Source: Streptomyces silaceus (GTDB lineage Bacteria; Actinomycetota; Actinomycetes; Streptomycetales; Streptomycetaceae). From it: 54,175 nt of DNA. The stretch spans positions 1-54,175 of the forward strand of contig NZ_LIRJ01000123.1 of the NCBI RefSeq assembly GCF_001419745.1, read 5' to 3'. Every line of letters starts with the position of its first letter. Within the stretch, counting starts at the first letter, position 1. Positions 20,554 through 30,148 of the stretch are shown piece after piece. Below the pieces are notes generated by a model. The model had not been told where the DNA came from and did no database searches. It worked only from the letters and a program-made list of their open reading frames with translations. Made by a program: the position numbers and the translations under genes.

Positions 20554-21918
20554 GTGGAGCCCGACCTGTTCACCGCCGCAGCCGAAGACCGCCAGGAGAA
20601 GGACCCGTCCGGCAGCCCGCTGGCCGTCCGGATGCGTCCGCGCACCCTCGACGAGGTCGTCGGCCAGCAGCATCTGCTGAAGCCGGGCTCGCCCCTGCGC
20701 CGCCTGGTCGGCGAGGGCGGCGGCGGCCCGGCCGGACCGTCCTCGGTGTTCCTGTGGGGCCCGCCCGGCATCGGCAAGACGACTCTCGCGTACGTCGTCT
20801 CGAAAGCCACGAACAAGCGCTTCGTCGAGCTCTCCGCGATCACCGCGGGCGTGAAGGAAGTGCGCGCGGTCATCGACGGCGCCCGCAGGGCGATGGGCGG
20901 GCACGGCAAGGAGACCGTCCTCTTCCTCGACGAGATCCACCGCTTCAGCAAGGCCCAGCAGGACTCCCTGCTCCCGGCGGTCGAGAACCGCTGGGTCACG
21001 CTCATCGCGGCGACCACCGAGAACCCGTACTTCTCGGTCATCTCCCCGCTCCTCTCCCGCTCCCTGCTGCTCACCCTCGAACCGCTCACGGACGACGACC
21101 TGCGCGGCCTGCTGCGCCGGGCGCTCACCGACGAGCGGGGCCTGGGCGGCGCGGTCGAGCTGCCCGAGGAGGCCGAGGCGCACCTGCTGCGCATCGCGGG
21201 CGGGGACGCGCGGCGCGCGCTGACCGCCCTGGAGGCGGGCGCCGGCTCGGCCCTGGCCAAGGGCGAGAAGGAGATCACCCTCCAGACCCTGGAGGAGTCG
21301 GTCGACCGCGCCGCCGTGAAGTACGACAGGGACGGCGACCAGCACTACGACGTGGCGAGCGCCCTCATCAAGTCCATCCGCGGCTCGGACGTGGACGCGG
21401 CGCTGCACTATTTGGCCCGCATGATCGAGGCGGGCGAGGACCCCCGCTTCATCGCCCGGCGCCTGATGATCTCCGCGAGCGAGGACATCGGCCTCGCCGA
21501 CCCGACGGCGCTGCCCACCGCGGTCGCCGCAGCCCAGGCCGTCGCCATGATCGGCTTCCCGGAGGCGGCCCTCACCCTCAGCCACGCCACGATCGCCCTC
21601 GCCCTGGCCCCGAAGTCGAACGCGGCGACGATCGCGATCCAGCAGGCCCGGGCCGACGTCCAGGCGGGCCTCGCGGGCCCCGTCCCGCCCCACCTGCGCG
21701 ACGGCCACTACAAGGGCGCGGCCAAGCTCGGCCACGCCCAGGGCTATGTGTACCCGCACGATGTCCCCGGCGGCATCGCCACCCAGCAGTACGCACCGGA
21801 CGCCATCGAGGGCAAGCGCTACTACCAGCCCACGAGGTACGGCGCCGAGGCGCGGTACGCCGACGTGGTCGAGCGGGTCCGCGCCCGGCTCAAGGGCGAG
21901 CAGCCCGGCGACGCCTAA
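20554..21918 (+). CDS. rarA: Replication-associated recombination ATPase RarA (MgsA)
   Basis: A 454-aa AAA+ protein of the RarA/MgsA/WRNIP1 family, clamp-loader-like ATPases acting at stalled replication forks. It has [16 protein letters not shown], Walker [10 protein letters not shown], Walker [17 protein letters not shown], sensor 1 [12 protein letters not shown], and the family-specific C-terminal tetramerisation region ([34 protein letters not shown]). Start is the GTG at 20554. Upstream is the VKOR gene; a secreted nuclease gene follows after 42 nt. Confidence 0.95.
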   Translation: MEPDLFTAAAEDRQEKDPSGSPLAVRMRPRTLDEVVGQQHLLKPGSPLRRLVGEGGGGPAGPSSVFLWGPPGIGKTTLAYVVSKATNKRFVELSAITAGVKEVRAVIDGARRAMGGHGKETVLFLDEIHRFSKAQQDSLLPAVENRWVTLIAATTENPYFSVISPLLSRSLLLTLEPLTDDDLRGLLRRALTDERGLGGAVELPEEAEAHLLRIAGGDARRALTALEAGAGSALAKGEKEITLQTLEESVDRAAVKYDRDGDQHYDVASALIKSIRGSDVDAALHYLARMIEAGEDPRFIARRLMISASEDIGLADPTALPTAVAAAQAVAMIGFPEAALTLSHATIALALAPKSNAATIAIQQARADVQAGLAGPVPPHLRDGHYKGAAKLGHAQGYVYPHDVPGGIATQQYAPDAIEGKRYYQPTRYGAEARYADVVERVRARLKGEQPGDA

Positions 21919-21960
21919 GCCGACAGGCGCGGCCGGGCACCGCGGCCTACGCTCGGCGGC

Positions 21961-22791
21961 ATGGGCAGAGCAGCGGGGCCGGCCGTGGGGGCGTTGCTCG
22001 TCCTTGCCGCGGTGACCGCGTCCTGCACACCGCCGCAGCTGGACCGGGCGGACTCCCGGTACACGGCGGACTCCCGGTACACGAAGACCCCGGCGACATC
22101 GCCCGACAGGACCCCGCCGTCACCGAAGCCCAGACCGAGCCCGACGACACCCCCTCCGTCGTCGAAGGCGCCCCTCGTCGGCCCCGGCTTCCCGCCCACC
22201 GCCGCCCGGGCCCGCGACCAGCTCGCCCGCCTCACCGTCGCCTGGGGCAAGAACTGGCAGACATACCAACGCTCCGAGTTCGGCGTGGGCTGGTCCGACG
22301 ACGTCGACGCCCCCGGCGGGCGCAACGGCTGCGACACCCGCGACGACGTGCTGCGCCGCGACCTGAAGAACCTGCGCGAGGGCGACCGCAACCCCTGCGT
22401 CGTCCTCTCCGGCACCCTGCTGGACCCGTACACCGGCAAGGAACTGCCCTATGACTACCGCCGCGCCTCCCAGATCCAGACCGACCACGTCGTCGCGCTC
22501 GGCGCCGCCTGGCGGGCCGGCGCCTGGGCCTGGACCCCGCAGCGGCGCCTGACCTACGCCAACGACCTGGACGTCCTGCTCGCCGCCGACAAGGACACCA
22601 ACTACAAGAAGAGCAGCCAGACCCCCGACAAGTGGAAGCCGCCCCGCAAGGAATACTGGTGCGAGTACGCGCGGCGCTGGACCGGCATCAAGGCCAAGTA
22701 CGGGCTGACGGTCACCGCCCCCGAGAAACTGGCCCTCCAGGACCTCCTCGCCACCTGCCGCCGAGGGGACCGGGGCGGGGCCCGCGGCTGA
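21961..22791 (+). CDS. Exported HNH-type (DUF1524) nuclease, possible lipoprotein
   Basis: A 276-aa exported protein. Residues 1-22 are a signal peptide ending in AAVTASC, a loose lipobox with Cys22. Residues ~25-65 are a Pro/Ser/Thr-rich linker that contains a perfect 18-bp tandem duplication. The C-terminal domain is of DUF1524/HNH type, with QTDHVVALGAAWRAGAW (catalytic Asp-His) and the NDLDVLLAADKDTNYKKSSQTPDKWKPP segment typical of secreted actinobacterial nucleases. It could degrade extracellular DNA for nutrition or competition. No immunity or toxin-delivery gene is adjacent. Confidence 0.85.
   Translation: MGRAAGPAVGALLVLAAVTASCTPPQLDRADSRYTADSRYTKTPATSPDRTPPSPKPRPSPTTPPPSSKAPLVGPGFPPTAARARDQLARLTVAWGKNWQTYQRSEFGVGWSDDVDAPGGRNGCDTRDDVLRRDLKNLREGDRNPCVVLSGTLLDPYTGKELPYDYRRASQIQTDHVVALGAAWRAGAWAWTPQRRLTYANDLDVLLAADKDTNYKKSSQTPDKWKPPRKEYWCEYARRWTGIKAKYGLTVTAPEKLALQDLLATCRRGDRGGARG
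22048..22083 (+). repeat. Perfect 18-bp tandem duplication in the nuclease linker
   Basis: Two identical 18-nt units starting GCGGACTCCCGG lie head to tail. They encode a repeated ADSRYT unit in the disordered linker after the signal peptide. An in-frame duplication like this suggests recent slippage and could vary between strains. Confidence 0.85.
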
Positions 22792-22816
22792 GGCACCTCG
22801 CCGTACCCGGTACACT
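22788..22816 (+). promoter_or_regulatory. Candidate promoter for rpsD
   Basis: TACACT at 22811-22816 is a good -10 element; CTGAGG 17 nt upstream is a weak -35. It would give rpsD a leader of about 320 nt. I see no other clear gene in the 352-nt gap 22792-23143. The leader ends with GAGAGGTTGGTTC just before the rpsD ATG and could hold structures for autoregulation by S4, but I could not identify one with confidence. Confidence 0.35.
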
Positions 22817-23143
22817 TGCCCGAAGTGCTGCGTCCCGTGCCCGGTCCCGTACCGGCACCACCAGAGCGGGACATCCAGCCGGAACCCCACCGCCGCACGG
22901 CACAGGGGATCCAGGAGCGTCGCGCACCGTCGAAGGTGTCGCGGGCAGCCCACCACCATCCCGGAGCCCCGGGAACCGGTCGGTGGGCCACTCGCGTGCT
23001 GCACATAGTGCCCAGACCAGGGAGCGGCTGCCTCACGGCCCACGGCTTTCGAGCCCAGGACCCGCGAGGTTTCCCAGGCTGCGGATGCGACCTCCCCTAA
23101 CCACTGGTGAAGCCGATTTCACACAGAACAGAGAGGTTGGTTC

Positions 23144-23758
23144 ATGCCGAACCAGTCCCGCCCCAAGGTCAAGAAGTCGCGTGCCCTCGGCATCGCGCTG
23201 ACCCCGAAGGCCGTCAAGTACTTCGAGGCCCGCCCCTACCCGCCGGGCGAGCACGGCCGTGGGCGCAAGCAGAACTCGGACTACAAGGTCCGTCTGCTCG
23301 AGAAGCAGCGTCTGCGCGCGCAGTACGACGTGTCCGAGCGCCAGCTCGTCCGCGCCTACGAGCGTGCCGCCAAGACGCAGGGCAAGACCGGTGAGGCCCT
23401 GGTCATCGAGCTGGAGCGTCGTCTCGACGCCCTGGTTCTGCGTTCGGGCATCGCCCGCACGATCTACCAGGCCCGCCAGATGGTCGTGCACGGCCACATC
23501 GAGGTCAACGGCCAGAAGGTCGACAAGCCGTCCTTCCGCGTCAAGCCGGACGACGTCGTCATGGTCCGTGAGCGCAGCCGCGAGAAGCCGCTGTTCCAGG
23601 TCGCGCGCGAGGGTGGCTTCGCCCCCGACGGCGAGACCCCGCGCTACCTCCAGGTGAACCTGAAGGCCCTGGCCTTCCGCCTGGACCGCGACCCGAACCG
23701 CAAGGAGATCCCCGTGATCTGCGACGAGCAGCTCGTCGTCGAGTACTACGCCCGCTGA
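23144..23758 (+). CDS. rpsD: 30S ribosomal protein S4
   Basis: Ribosomal protein S4 is a primary 16S rRNA binding protein and assembly initiator. The 204-aa protein starts [19 protein letters not shown] and shows the [27 protein letters not shown] region and the S4 RNA-binding domain ([48 protein letters not shown]). As in other actinomycetes this copy stands alone, away from the large ribosomal operons. Its last 13 nt overlap the convergent STAND ATPase gene. Confidence 0.97.
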   Translation: MPNQSRPKVKKSRALGIALTPKAVKYFEARPYPPGEHGRGRKQNSDYKVRLLEKQRLRAQYDVSERQLVRAYERAAKTQGKTGEALVIELERRLDALVLRSGIARTIYQARQMVVHGHIEVNGQKVDKPSFRVKPDDVVMVRERSREKPLFQVAREGGFAPDGETPRYLQVNLKALAFRLDRDPNRKEIPVICDEQLVVEYYAR

Positions 23759-25878
23759 CCCGGACGTAGCTCACCCTGCTTCAGCCCGTCGCCTCCCCGC
23801 CCTTCCCGGCGGGGCGGGCGGCGGGTTCGCTCGTTCCCGGGCTCGGTGCGCAGCGCACGCGACACCGCCGCGTCCAGACCGAGCCGCGCCCCCTCCCGTA
23901 CGCACTCCTCGTACCGCTCGTCGCCCAGCGCCTCGCGGGCCTGCTCCTCGCACAGCACGTGCGGGCCGCCGAAGTTCCCCGAGCCGAACAGCGGAAGCCC
24001 CACCGAGGGCCAGATGCCGGCCGCGGCGCCCTGCAGCACCGCCGCCTCCGCAGGATCGCCCTCCGCCGCCGTGAACAGCGCGAGCAGCTCGATCGACAGG
24101 ACCGTGCCCAGCAGGTCGTGGAAGCGGTGGTCGAGGGCGAGCGACTCGCACAGCAGCTCCCTGGCCGTGCCCGCCTCGCCGCGGGTCCAGGCCGCGAAGC
24201 CCAGGACGTACAGGGCGTACGCCAGCGCCCAGCGCTCGCCGTGGTCCTCGCAGACCCGGCGCACGTCCTCGCAGAGCTCCACCGCGTCGGCCAGCTCGCC
24301 CCGGAAGGCGAGCGCCATGGCCAGCTCGATCTGTCCCATCAGGACGTTGCTGTTGAGCTCGCCGATCTCCCGGTAGCGCTCCAGCGCCGAGCGCAGCAGC
24401 GTTTCCGCGCGCGGGACGTCGTCCGTGACCAGCGCCAGACAGCCGATGCGGTGCTCGGCGTACGCGGCCGCGATCGCGCTGCCCGTGCGCTCCGCCTCGT
24501 CCCGGCACTCGTGCAGCGCGCCGAGCGCGGTGACCGTGTCGCCCTGGAGCACCGCCACGTACCCGAGCACCCACAGCGCCTTGAGCCGGGAGTCCTCGTG
24601 GCCGCCGTCCAGGTCCAGGGCCCGGTCCAGCCAGTGCCTGCCCTCGGCGAGCCGGCCGCAGCCGACCCAGTAGAACCACAGCGTCCCGGCGAGGTACTGG
24701 CCGAGGTGGGCCTCGTCCCGCTCGGTGAGGCAGAACTCCAGGGCGGCGCGCAGATTGGGCAGCTCGGTGTCCACCAGGGCCGCGACCTCCGGCTGGCGCG
24801 GCGAGAACCAGTCCAGCTCGCACCAGGTGGCGAGCCCCATGTACCAGTCGCGGTGCCTGCGCCGCATCCGCGCGCTCTCGCCCGCGGCCTCCAGCCAGTC
24901 GGCGCCGTACGCCCTGACCGTGTCGAGCATGCGGTAGCGCACGCCCGAGGGGTTCTCCTCGCGGATCACGACGGACTGCGCGAGCAGCTCGTCGAGGACG
25001 TCGAGCACGTCGTCGGCGTGCAGCCCGTCCCCGGCGCAGATGTACTCGACCGCCTCCAGGTCGAACTGCCCGGCGAACACCGAGAGCCGCGACCACAGCA
25101 GCCGCTCCGACGGGGCGCACAGCTCGTGGCTCCAGCCGATGGCCGTCCGCAGCGTCTGGTGCCGGGGCGGCCCGTCGCGCCGCGAGCCGGTGAGCAGCCG
25201 GAACCGGTCGTCGAGCCGGGCCACGAGCTGCGCGGGGGACAGGGCCCGCAGCCGGCCGGCTGCCAGTTCCACGGCGAGCGGGATGCCGTCCAGGCGCCGG
25301 CACAGCTCCAGGACGTCCTCGCGGTTGCCGTCGTCGAGGGCGAAACCGGGCAGCCCGGCCGCCGCCCGGTCGGTGAAGAGCGCCGCCGCGTCCGGCGCGG
25401 GCATCGGCGCGAGCGGGAAGAGCCGCTCGCCCTCGGTCTCCAGCGGCCTGCGCCCCACGGCGAGCACCCGCAGGCCGGGGGAGTGGATGAGCAGCTCGCG
25501 CACCAGCGGGGCGCAGGCGTCGACGAGGTGCTCGAACCCGTCGACGACCAGCAGCAGTTCCCGTTCGGCGAGGTGCCCGAGCAGTACCTGGCGCGGCGGC
25601 CTGCTCGTGTGGTCCGTCAGCTCCAGGGCCTCGGCGAAGGCGTGCTCCAGCAGGTTCGTGTCGCGCAGCGGCGTGAGGTCCACCCGCCAGACGCCGTCCC
25701 GCGGCGCGGTGGCGGCCGCCGCCCGCGCGGCCAGCCGTGACTTCCCGACCCCGCCGACCCCGGTCACGGTGACCAGCCGCCCGTCCTCCAACGCCGAGGC
25801 CAGCGCCGCGAGTTCGTCGGCGCGTCCGACGAATGCGTTGAGTTCCAGCGGGAGGTTGCCGGGCTGTGGGGGGCGCAT
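23746..25878 (-). CDS. STAND-type (AfsR/LuxR-like) ATPase with TPR repeats, no DNA-binding domain seen
   Basis: A 710-aa signal-transduction ATPase. From the ATG at 25878: [15 protein letters not shown], Walker A GVGGVGKS (40-47), Walker [12 protein letters not shown], the GxP motif [20 protein letters not shown], a winged-helix segment ([30 protein letters not shown]), then a long helical TPR region to about residue 670. The tail is Arg/Gly-rich. No LuxR or SARP helix-turn-helix is visible at either end, so it is not a standard transcription factor. A TTG 39 nt upstream (25917) is an alternative start; neither has a strong ribosome-binding site. Confidence 0.8.
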   Translation of the reverse strand: MRPPQPGNLPLELNAFVGRADELAALASALEDGRLVTVTGVGGVGKSRLAARAAAATAPRDGVWRVDLTPLRDTNLLEHAFAEALELTDHTSRPPRQVLLGHLAERELLLVVDGFEHLVDACAPLVRELLIHSPGLRVLAVGRRPLETEGERLFPLAPMPAPDAAALFTDRAAAGLPGFALDDGNREDVLELCRRLDGIPLAVELAAGRLRALSPAQLVARLDDRFRLLTGSRRDGPPRHQTLRTAIGWSHELCAPSERLLWSRLSVFAGQFDLEAVEYICAGDGLHADDVLDVLDELLAQSVVIREENPSGVRYRMLDTVRAYGADWLEAAGESARMRRRHRDWYMGLATWCELDWFSPRQPEVAALVDTELPNLRAALEFCLTERDEAHLGQYLAGTLWFYWVGCGRLAEGRHWLDRALDLDGGHEDSRLKALWVLGYVAVLQGDTVTALGALHECRDEAERTGSAIAAAYAEHRIGCLALVTDDVPRAETLLRSALERYREIGELNSNVLMGQIELAMALAFRGELADAVELCEDVRRVCEDHGERWALAYALYVLGFAAWTRGEAGTARELLCESLALDHRFHDLLGTVLSIELLALFTAAEGDPAEAAVLQGAAAGIWPSVGLPLFGSGNFGGPHVLCEEQAREALGDERYEECVREGARLGLDAAVSRALRTEPGNERTRRPPRREGRGGDGLKQGELRPGQRA
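23795..23814. terminator. Possible rpsD terminator inside the STAND ATPase gene
   Basis: A 7-bp GC stem (CCCCGCC / GGCGGGG) with a 6-nt loop lies 37 nt after the rpsD stop, within the C-terminal codons of the convergent gene. It is the only hairpin I see between the two genes and is weak. Confidence 0.35.
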
Positions 25879-26050
25879 GGGGTACGGAGCGTACTCATCC
25901 GTATGCGGTACGTACAATCACTCGGGGCAACTCCTGTTGCGGTGAGGGGGAATGCGGTACGGACCGGCGGCCCTGGCGCGATAGGGTCGGGGGACGACTT
26001 TTCGATGTTCAGAGACGATGTCTCGACGATGTCTCAGGGAGCGGTGCCAA

Positions 26051-26497
26051 GTGTCCGGTGGAGAGGTTGCCGGGATCCTGGTGGCCGTCTTCTGGGCGAT
26101 CCTGGTCTCCTTCCTCGCGGTGGCACTGGCGAGGCTGGCCCAGACGCTCAGGGCGACCACCAAGCTCGTCGCGGACGTGACCGAGCAGGCGGTCCCCCTC
26201 CTGGCGGACGCCTCCACCGCGGTGCGGTCCGCGCAGACGCAGATCGACCGCGTGGACGCCATCGCCTCCGACGTCCAGGAGGTCACGTCGAACGCGTCGG
26301 CGCTCTCCACGACGGTCGCCTCCACCTTCGGCGGCCCGCTCGTGAAGGTGGCCGCGTTCGGCTACGGCGTGCGCCGGGCCATCAGCCGCAAGGCCGGTCC
26401 CGAGGCGAAGGAAATGCCCGCCAAGCCGTCCCGTCGTACGGTGATCGTGGGCCGCACCGTACCGGCCGCACGGCGGGGTAAGCGGAAGAAGGACTGA
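26051..26497 (+). CDS. DUF948-family single-span membrane protein
   Basis: A 148-aa protein with an N-terminal membrane helix (VAGILVAVFWAILVSFLAVALARLA) followed by a helical region (LADASTAVRSAQTQIDRVDAIASDVQEVTSNASALSTTV) of the DUF948 type, related in appearance to methyl-accepting coiled coils. The C terminus is basic. The GTG at 26051, after AGGGAG, fits the membrane helix starting at once. It heads a cluster with a second small protein (7-nt gap) and alaS. Function unknown. Confidence 0.82.
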   Translation: MSGGEVAGILVAVFWAILVSFLAVALARLAQTLRATTKLVADVTEQAVPLLADASTAVRSAQTQIDRVDAIASDVQEVTSNASALSTTVASTFGGPLVKVAAFGYGVRRAISRKAGPEAKEMPAKPSRRTVIVGRTVPAARRGKRKKD

Positions 26498-26504
26498 CGC
26501 AGCG

Positions 26505-26870
26505 ATGTTCCGCCGTACGTTCTGGTTCACCGCGGGCGCAGCCGCCGGCGTGTGGGCCACCACCAAGGTCAACCGCAAGCTCAAGCAGCTGACCCCCGAG
26601 AGCCTTGCCGCGCAGGCCGCGAACAAGGCGATCGAGACGGGTCACCGCCTGAAGGACTTCGCGCTCGACATCCGCGACGGCATGGCCGAGCGCGAGGCCG
26701 AACTGGGCGAGGCCCTGGGCCTGAACGACCACCCCGACGCCGAACTTCCCGCGCAGCGCCGCTTCGCCGTCATCGAGAACCACCGCAGCAACAAGAGCAA
26801 CACGCTCGACAAGAAGACGAAGTACATCGAGAACACGACGTACTCGTACAACCGGAATGAGGACCACTGA
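26505..26870 (+). CDS. Small DUF6167-like protein upstream of alaS
   Basis: A 121-aa protein found directly before alaS in Streptomyces. The N terminus [41 protein letters not shown] is an amphipathic or weakly hydrophobic helix that may contact the membrane. The middle part is charged and the last 25 residues are polar and Asn/Lys-rich, encoded with lower GC than the neighbours. The stop overlaps the alaS ATG by one base, so translation is coupled. I know of no function. Confidence 0.78.
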   Translation: MFRRTFWFTAGAAAGVWATTKVNRKLKQLTPESLAAQAANKAIETGHRLKDFALDIRDGMAEREAELGEALGLNDHPDAELPAQRRFAVIENHRSNKSNTLDKKTKYIENTTYSYNRNEDH

Positions 26871-29539
26871 TGGAGTCGGCTGAAATCCGCCGCCGCTGGC
26901 TGAGCTTCTTCGAGGAGCGCGGGCACACCGTCGTCCCTTCGGCGTCGCTCATCGCGGACGACCCGACTCTGCTCCTCGTCCCCGCGGGCATGGTGCCCTT
27001 CAAGCCCTACTTCCTGGGTGAGGTCAAGCCGCCCGCCCCGCGCGTCACCAGCGTGCAGAAGTGCGTGCGCACACCCGACATCGAAGAGGTCGGCAAGACC
27101 ACGCGCCACGGCACGTTCTTCCAGATGTGCGGCAACTTCTCCTTCGGCGACTACTTCAAGGAAGGCGCCATCAAGCTGGCCTGGGAGCTGCTCACCGGCT
27201 CCGTGGCCGACGGGGGCTACGGCCTCGACCCGGAGAAGCTCTGGATCACCGTCTACCTCGACGACGACGAGGCGGAGCGCATCTGGCACGAGGTCGTCGG
27301 CGTCCCCAAGGAGCGCATCCAGCGCCTGGGCAAGAAGGACAACTTCTGGTCCATGGGCGTCCCCGGACCCTGCGGCCCGTGCTCGGAGATCAACTACGAC
27401 CGCGGCCCGGAGTTCGGCGAGGAGGGCGGCCCGGCCGTCAACGACGAGCGCTACGTGGAGATCTGGAACCTGGTCTTCATGCAGTACGAGCGCGGCGCCG
27501 GTGACGGCAAGGAGGACTTCCCGATCCTCGGCGACCTGCCGTCGAAGAACATCGACACGGGTCTGGGCCTCGAGCGTCTCGCCATGATCCTGCAGGGCGT
27601 GCAGAACATGTACGAGACCGACACCCTGCGCGTCGTCATGGACAAGGCCACCGAGCTGACCGGCGTGCGCTACGGCGCCGAGCACGGCTCGGACGTCTCC
27701 CTGCGCGTGGTCGCCGACCACATCCGTACGTCGACGATGCTCATCGGCGACGGCGTCACCCCCGGCAACGAGGGCCGCGGCTACGTCCTGCGCCGCATCA
27801 TGCGCCGCGCCATCCGCAACATGCGCCTGCTCGGCGCCACGGGCCCGGTCGTCAAGGACCTCATCGGCGTCGTGATCGACACGATGGGCCTGCAGTACCC
27901 GGAGCTCGCCACCGACCGCAAGCGCATCGAGACCGTCGCGCTCGCCGAAGAGGCCGCCTTCCTCAAGGCCCTCAAGGGCGGCACGAACATCCTCGACACC
28001 GCGGTCACCGAGACCAAGGCCGCCGGCGGCACGGTCCTCGCCGGCGAGAAGGCCTTCCTGCTCCACGACACCTGGGGCTTCCCGATCGACCTCACCCTGG
28101 AGATGGCCGCCGAGCAGGGCCTCTCCGTGGACGAGGACGGCTTCCGCCGCCTGATGAAGGAGCAGCGGGACCGCGCCAAGGCCGACGCCAAGGCCAAGAA
28201 GACCGGCCACGCCGACCTGCACGCCTACCGTGAGATCGCCGACGCCTCCGGCGCCACCGACTTCACCGGCTACTCCCTCACCGAGAACGAGGGCGTGATC
28301 GTCGGCCTGCTGGTCAACGGCGTCTCCTCGCCGGCCGCCACCGAGGGCGACGAGGTCGAGGTCGTCCTCGACCGCACCCCCTTCTACGCCGAGGGCGGCG
28401 GCCAGATCGGTGACACCGGCCGCATCCGCCTCGACAGCGGCGCGGTCATCGAGGTCCGCGACGTGCAGAAGCCGGTCCCCGGCGTGCACGTGCACAAGGG
28501 CGTCGTCCAGGTCGGCGAGGTCACCGTCGGCGCCCCGGTCTGGGCCACGATCGACTCGCACCGCCGCCGGGCCATCGCCCGCGCCCACTCCGCCACGCAC
28601 CTCACGCACCAGGCGCTGCGCGACGCGCTCGGCCCGACGGCCGCCCAGGCCGGTTCCGAGAACCAGCCCGGCCGCTTCCGCTTCGACTTCGGTTCGCCGT
28701 CCGCCGTGCCCACGGCCGTGATGACGGACGTCGAGCAGAAGATCAACGAGGTCCTCTCGCGCGAGCTGGACGTCCAGGCCGAGGTCATGTCGATCGACGA
28801 CGCCAAGAAGCAGGGCGCCATCGCCGAGTTCGGCGAGAAGTACGGCGAGCGGGTGCGCGTCGTCACCATCGGCGACTTCTCCAAGGAGCTGTGCGGCGGT
28901 ACGCACGTCCACAACACCGCCCAGCTCGGCCTGGTGAAGCTGCTCGGCGAGTCCTCCATCGGCTCCGGCGTGCGCCGCATCGAGGCCCTGGTCGGCGTCG
29001 ACGCGTACAACTTCCTCGCCAAGGAGCACACGGTCGTCGCCCAGCTCCAGGAGCTGGTCAAGGGCCGTCCCGAGGAGCTGCCCGAGAAGATCTCCGGCAT
29101 GCTCGCCAAGCTCAAGGACGCCGAGAAGGAGATCGAGAAGTTCCGCGCGGAGAAGGTCCTCCAGGCCGCCGCGGGTCTCGTCGAGGGCGCCAAGGACGTA
29201 CGCGGTGTCGCGCTGGTCACCGGTCAGGTGCCGGACGGCACCACCGCCGACGACCTGCGCAAGCTGGTCCTCGACGTGCGCGGCCGCATCCAGGGCGACC
29301 GCCCGGCCGTCGTCGCGCTGTTCACCACGGCCAACGGCCGCCCGCTCACCGTCATCGCCACCAACGAAGCCGCGCGCGAGCGTGGCCTCAAGGCCGGTGA
29401 CCTGGTGCGCACCGCGGCCAAGACCCTCGGCGGCGGTGGCGGCGGCAAGCCGGACGTCGCCCAGGGCGGCGGCCAGAACCCGGCCGCCATCGGCGACGCC
29501 ATCGCCGCGGTCGAGCGCCTCGTCACCGAGACGGCCTGA
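26870..29539 (+). CDS. alaS: Alanyl-tRNA synthetase
   Basis: AlaS charges tRNA-Ala and edits mischarged Ser and Gly. The 889-aa protein has the class II aminoacylation domain ([54 protein letters not shown]), the editing domain zinc motif [11 protein letters not shown] with the later KELCGGTHV, and the C-terminal DHHA1/C-Ala part ([27 protein letters not shown] and [15 protein letters not shown]). It starts at the ATG that overlaps the preceding stop, and its own stop overlaps the ruvX start. Confidence 0.97.
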   Translation: MESAEIRRRWLSFFEERGHTVVPSASLIADDPTLLLVPAGMVPFKPYFLGEVKPPAPRVTSVQKCVRTPDIEEVGKTTRHGTFFQMCGNFSFGDYFKEGAIKLAWELLTGSVADGGYGLDPEKLWITVYLDDDEAERIWHEVVGVPKERIQRLGKKDNFWSMGVPGPCGPCSEINYDRGPEFGEEGGPAVNDERYVEIWNLVFMQYERGAGDGKEDFPILGDLPSKNIDTGLGLERLAMILQGVQNMYETDTLRVVMDKATELTGVRYGAEHGSDVSLRVVADHIRTSTMLIGDGVTPGNEGRGYVLRRIMRRAIRNMRLLGATGPVVKDLIGVVIDTMGLQYPELATDRKRIETVALAEEAAFLKALKGGTNILDTAVTETKAAGGTVLAGEKAFLLHDTWGFPIDLTLEMAAEQGLSVDEDGFRRLMKEQRDRAKADAKAKKTGHADLHAYREIADASGATDFTGYSLTENEGVIVGLLVNGVSSPAATEGDEVEVVLDRTPFYAEGGGQIGDTGRIRLDSGAVIEVRDVQKPVPGVHVHKGVVQVGEVTVGAPVWATIDSHRRRAIARAHSATHLTHQALRDALGPTAAQAGSENQPGRFRFDFGSPSAVPTAVMTDVEQKINEVLSRELDVQAEVMSIDDAKKQGAIAEFGEKYGERVRVVTIGDFSKELCGGTHVHNTAQLGLVKLLGESSIGSGVRRIEALVGVDAYNFLAKEHTVVAQLQELVKGRPEELPEKISGMLAKLKDAEKEIEKFRAEKVLQAAAGLVEGAKDVRGVALVTGQVPDGTTADDLRKLVLDVRGRIQGDRPAVVALFTTANGRPLTVIATNEAARERGLKAGDLVRTAAKTLGGGGGGKPDVAQGGGQNPAAIGDAIAAVERLVTETA

Positions 29540-30024
29540 TGTCCGAGCCTGCCCAGGGCATGCGCAGGGGCCGGCGTCTGGCCATCGACGTCGGTGACGC
29601 CCGTATCGGGGTCGCCTCGTGCGACCCCGACGGGATCCTCGCCACGCCGGTCGAGACGGTGCCGGGACGCGATGTCCCGGCCGCCCAGCGCCGGTTGAAG
29701 CAGCTCGCCGACGAGTACGAGCCGATCGAGATCGTCGTCGGACTCCCTCGCTCCCTCAACGGGGGCGAGGGCCCGGCGGCCGCCAAGATCCGTGCCTTCA
29801 CCCAGGAGCTCGCCCGCATGGTCGCCCCCATTTCGGTGAGGCTCGTGGACGAGAGGATGACCACAGTGACGGCCAGTCAGGGCCTGCGCGCCTCCGGCGT
29901 GAAGTCCAAAAAGGGCAGGTCTGTCATCGATCAGGCGGCCGCGGTGATCATCCTTCAGCAGGCCCTGGAGTCCGAACGGGCGTCAGGTAAAGCTCCCGGC
30001 GAGGGCGTCGAAGTGGTCATCTGA
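29539..30024 (+). CDS. ruvX: YqgF/RuvX-family RNase H-fold protein
   Basis: A 161-aa YqgF-family protein, implicated in 16S rRNA 5'-end processing and earlier proposed as a Holliday junction resolvase. It shows RRLAIDVGDARIGVASCDPDG, IVVGLPRSLNGGEGPAA and the C-terminal VRLVDERMTTVTA...DQAAAVIILQQALE. It is coupled to alaS by a one-base overlap (TGATG). alaS-ruvX-mltG is a conserved order in many bacteria. Confidence 0.95.
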   Translation: MSEPAQGMRRGRRLAIDVGDARIGVASCDPDGILATPVETVPGRDVPAAQRRLKQLADEYEPIEIVVGLPRSLNGGEGPAAAKIRAFTQELARMVAPISVRLVDERMTTVTASQGLRASGVKSKKGRSVIDQAAAVIILQQALESERASGKAPGEGVEVVI

Positions 30025-30148
30025 TCGCGATACGGTAACGTTCCGCGCGATGCGGCGGTGTTCGAACAGCTGCCGCACAGCATCAAGAGGCGGAACGGTT
30101 GCCCGACTGCTCGGACGGCGGCCCCGCCTCGCGGCATGTAGGGGATCG

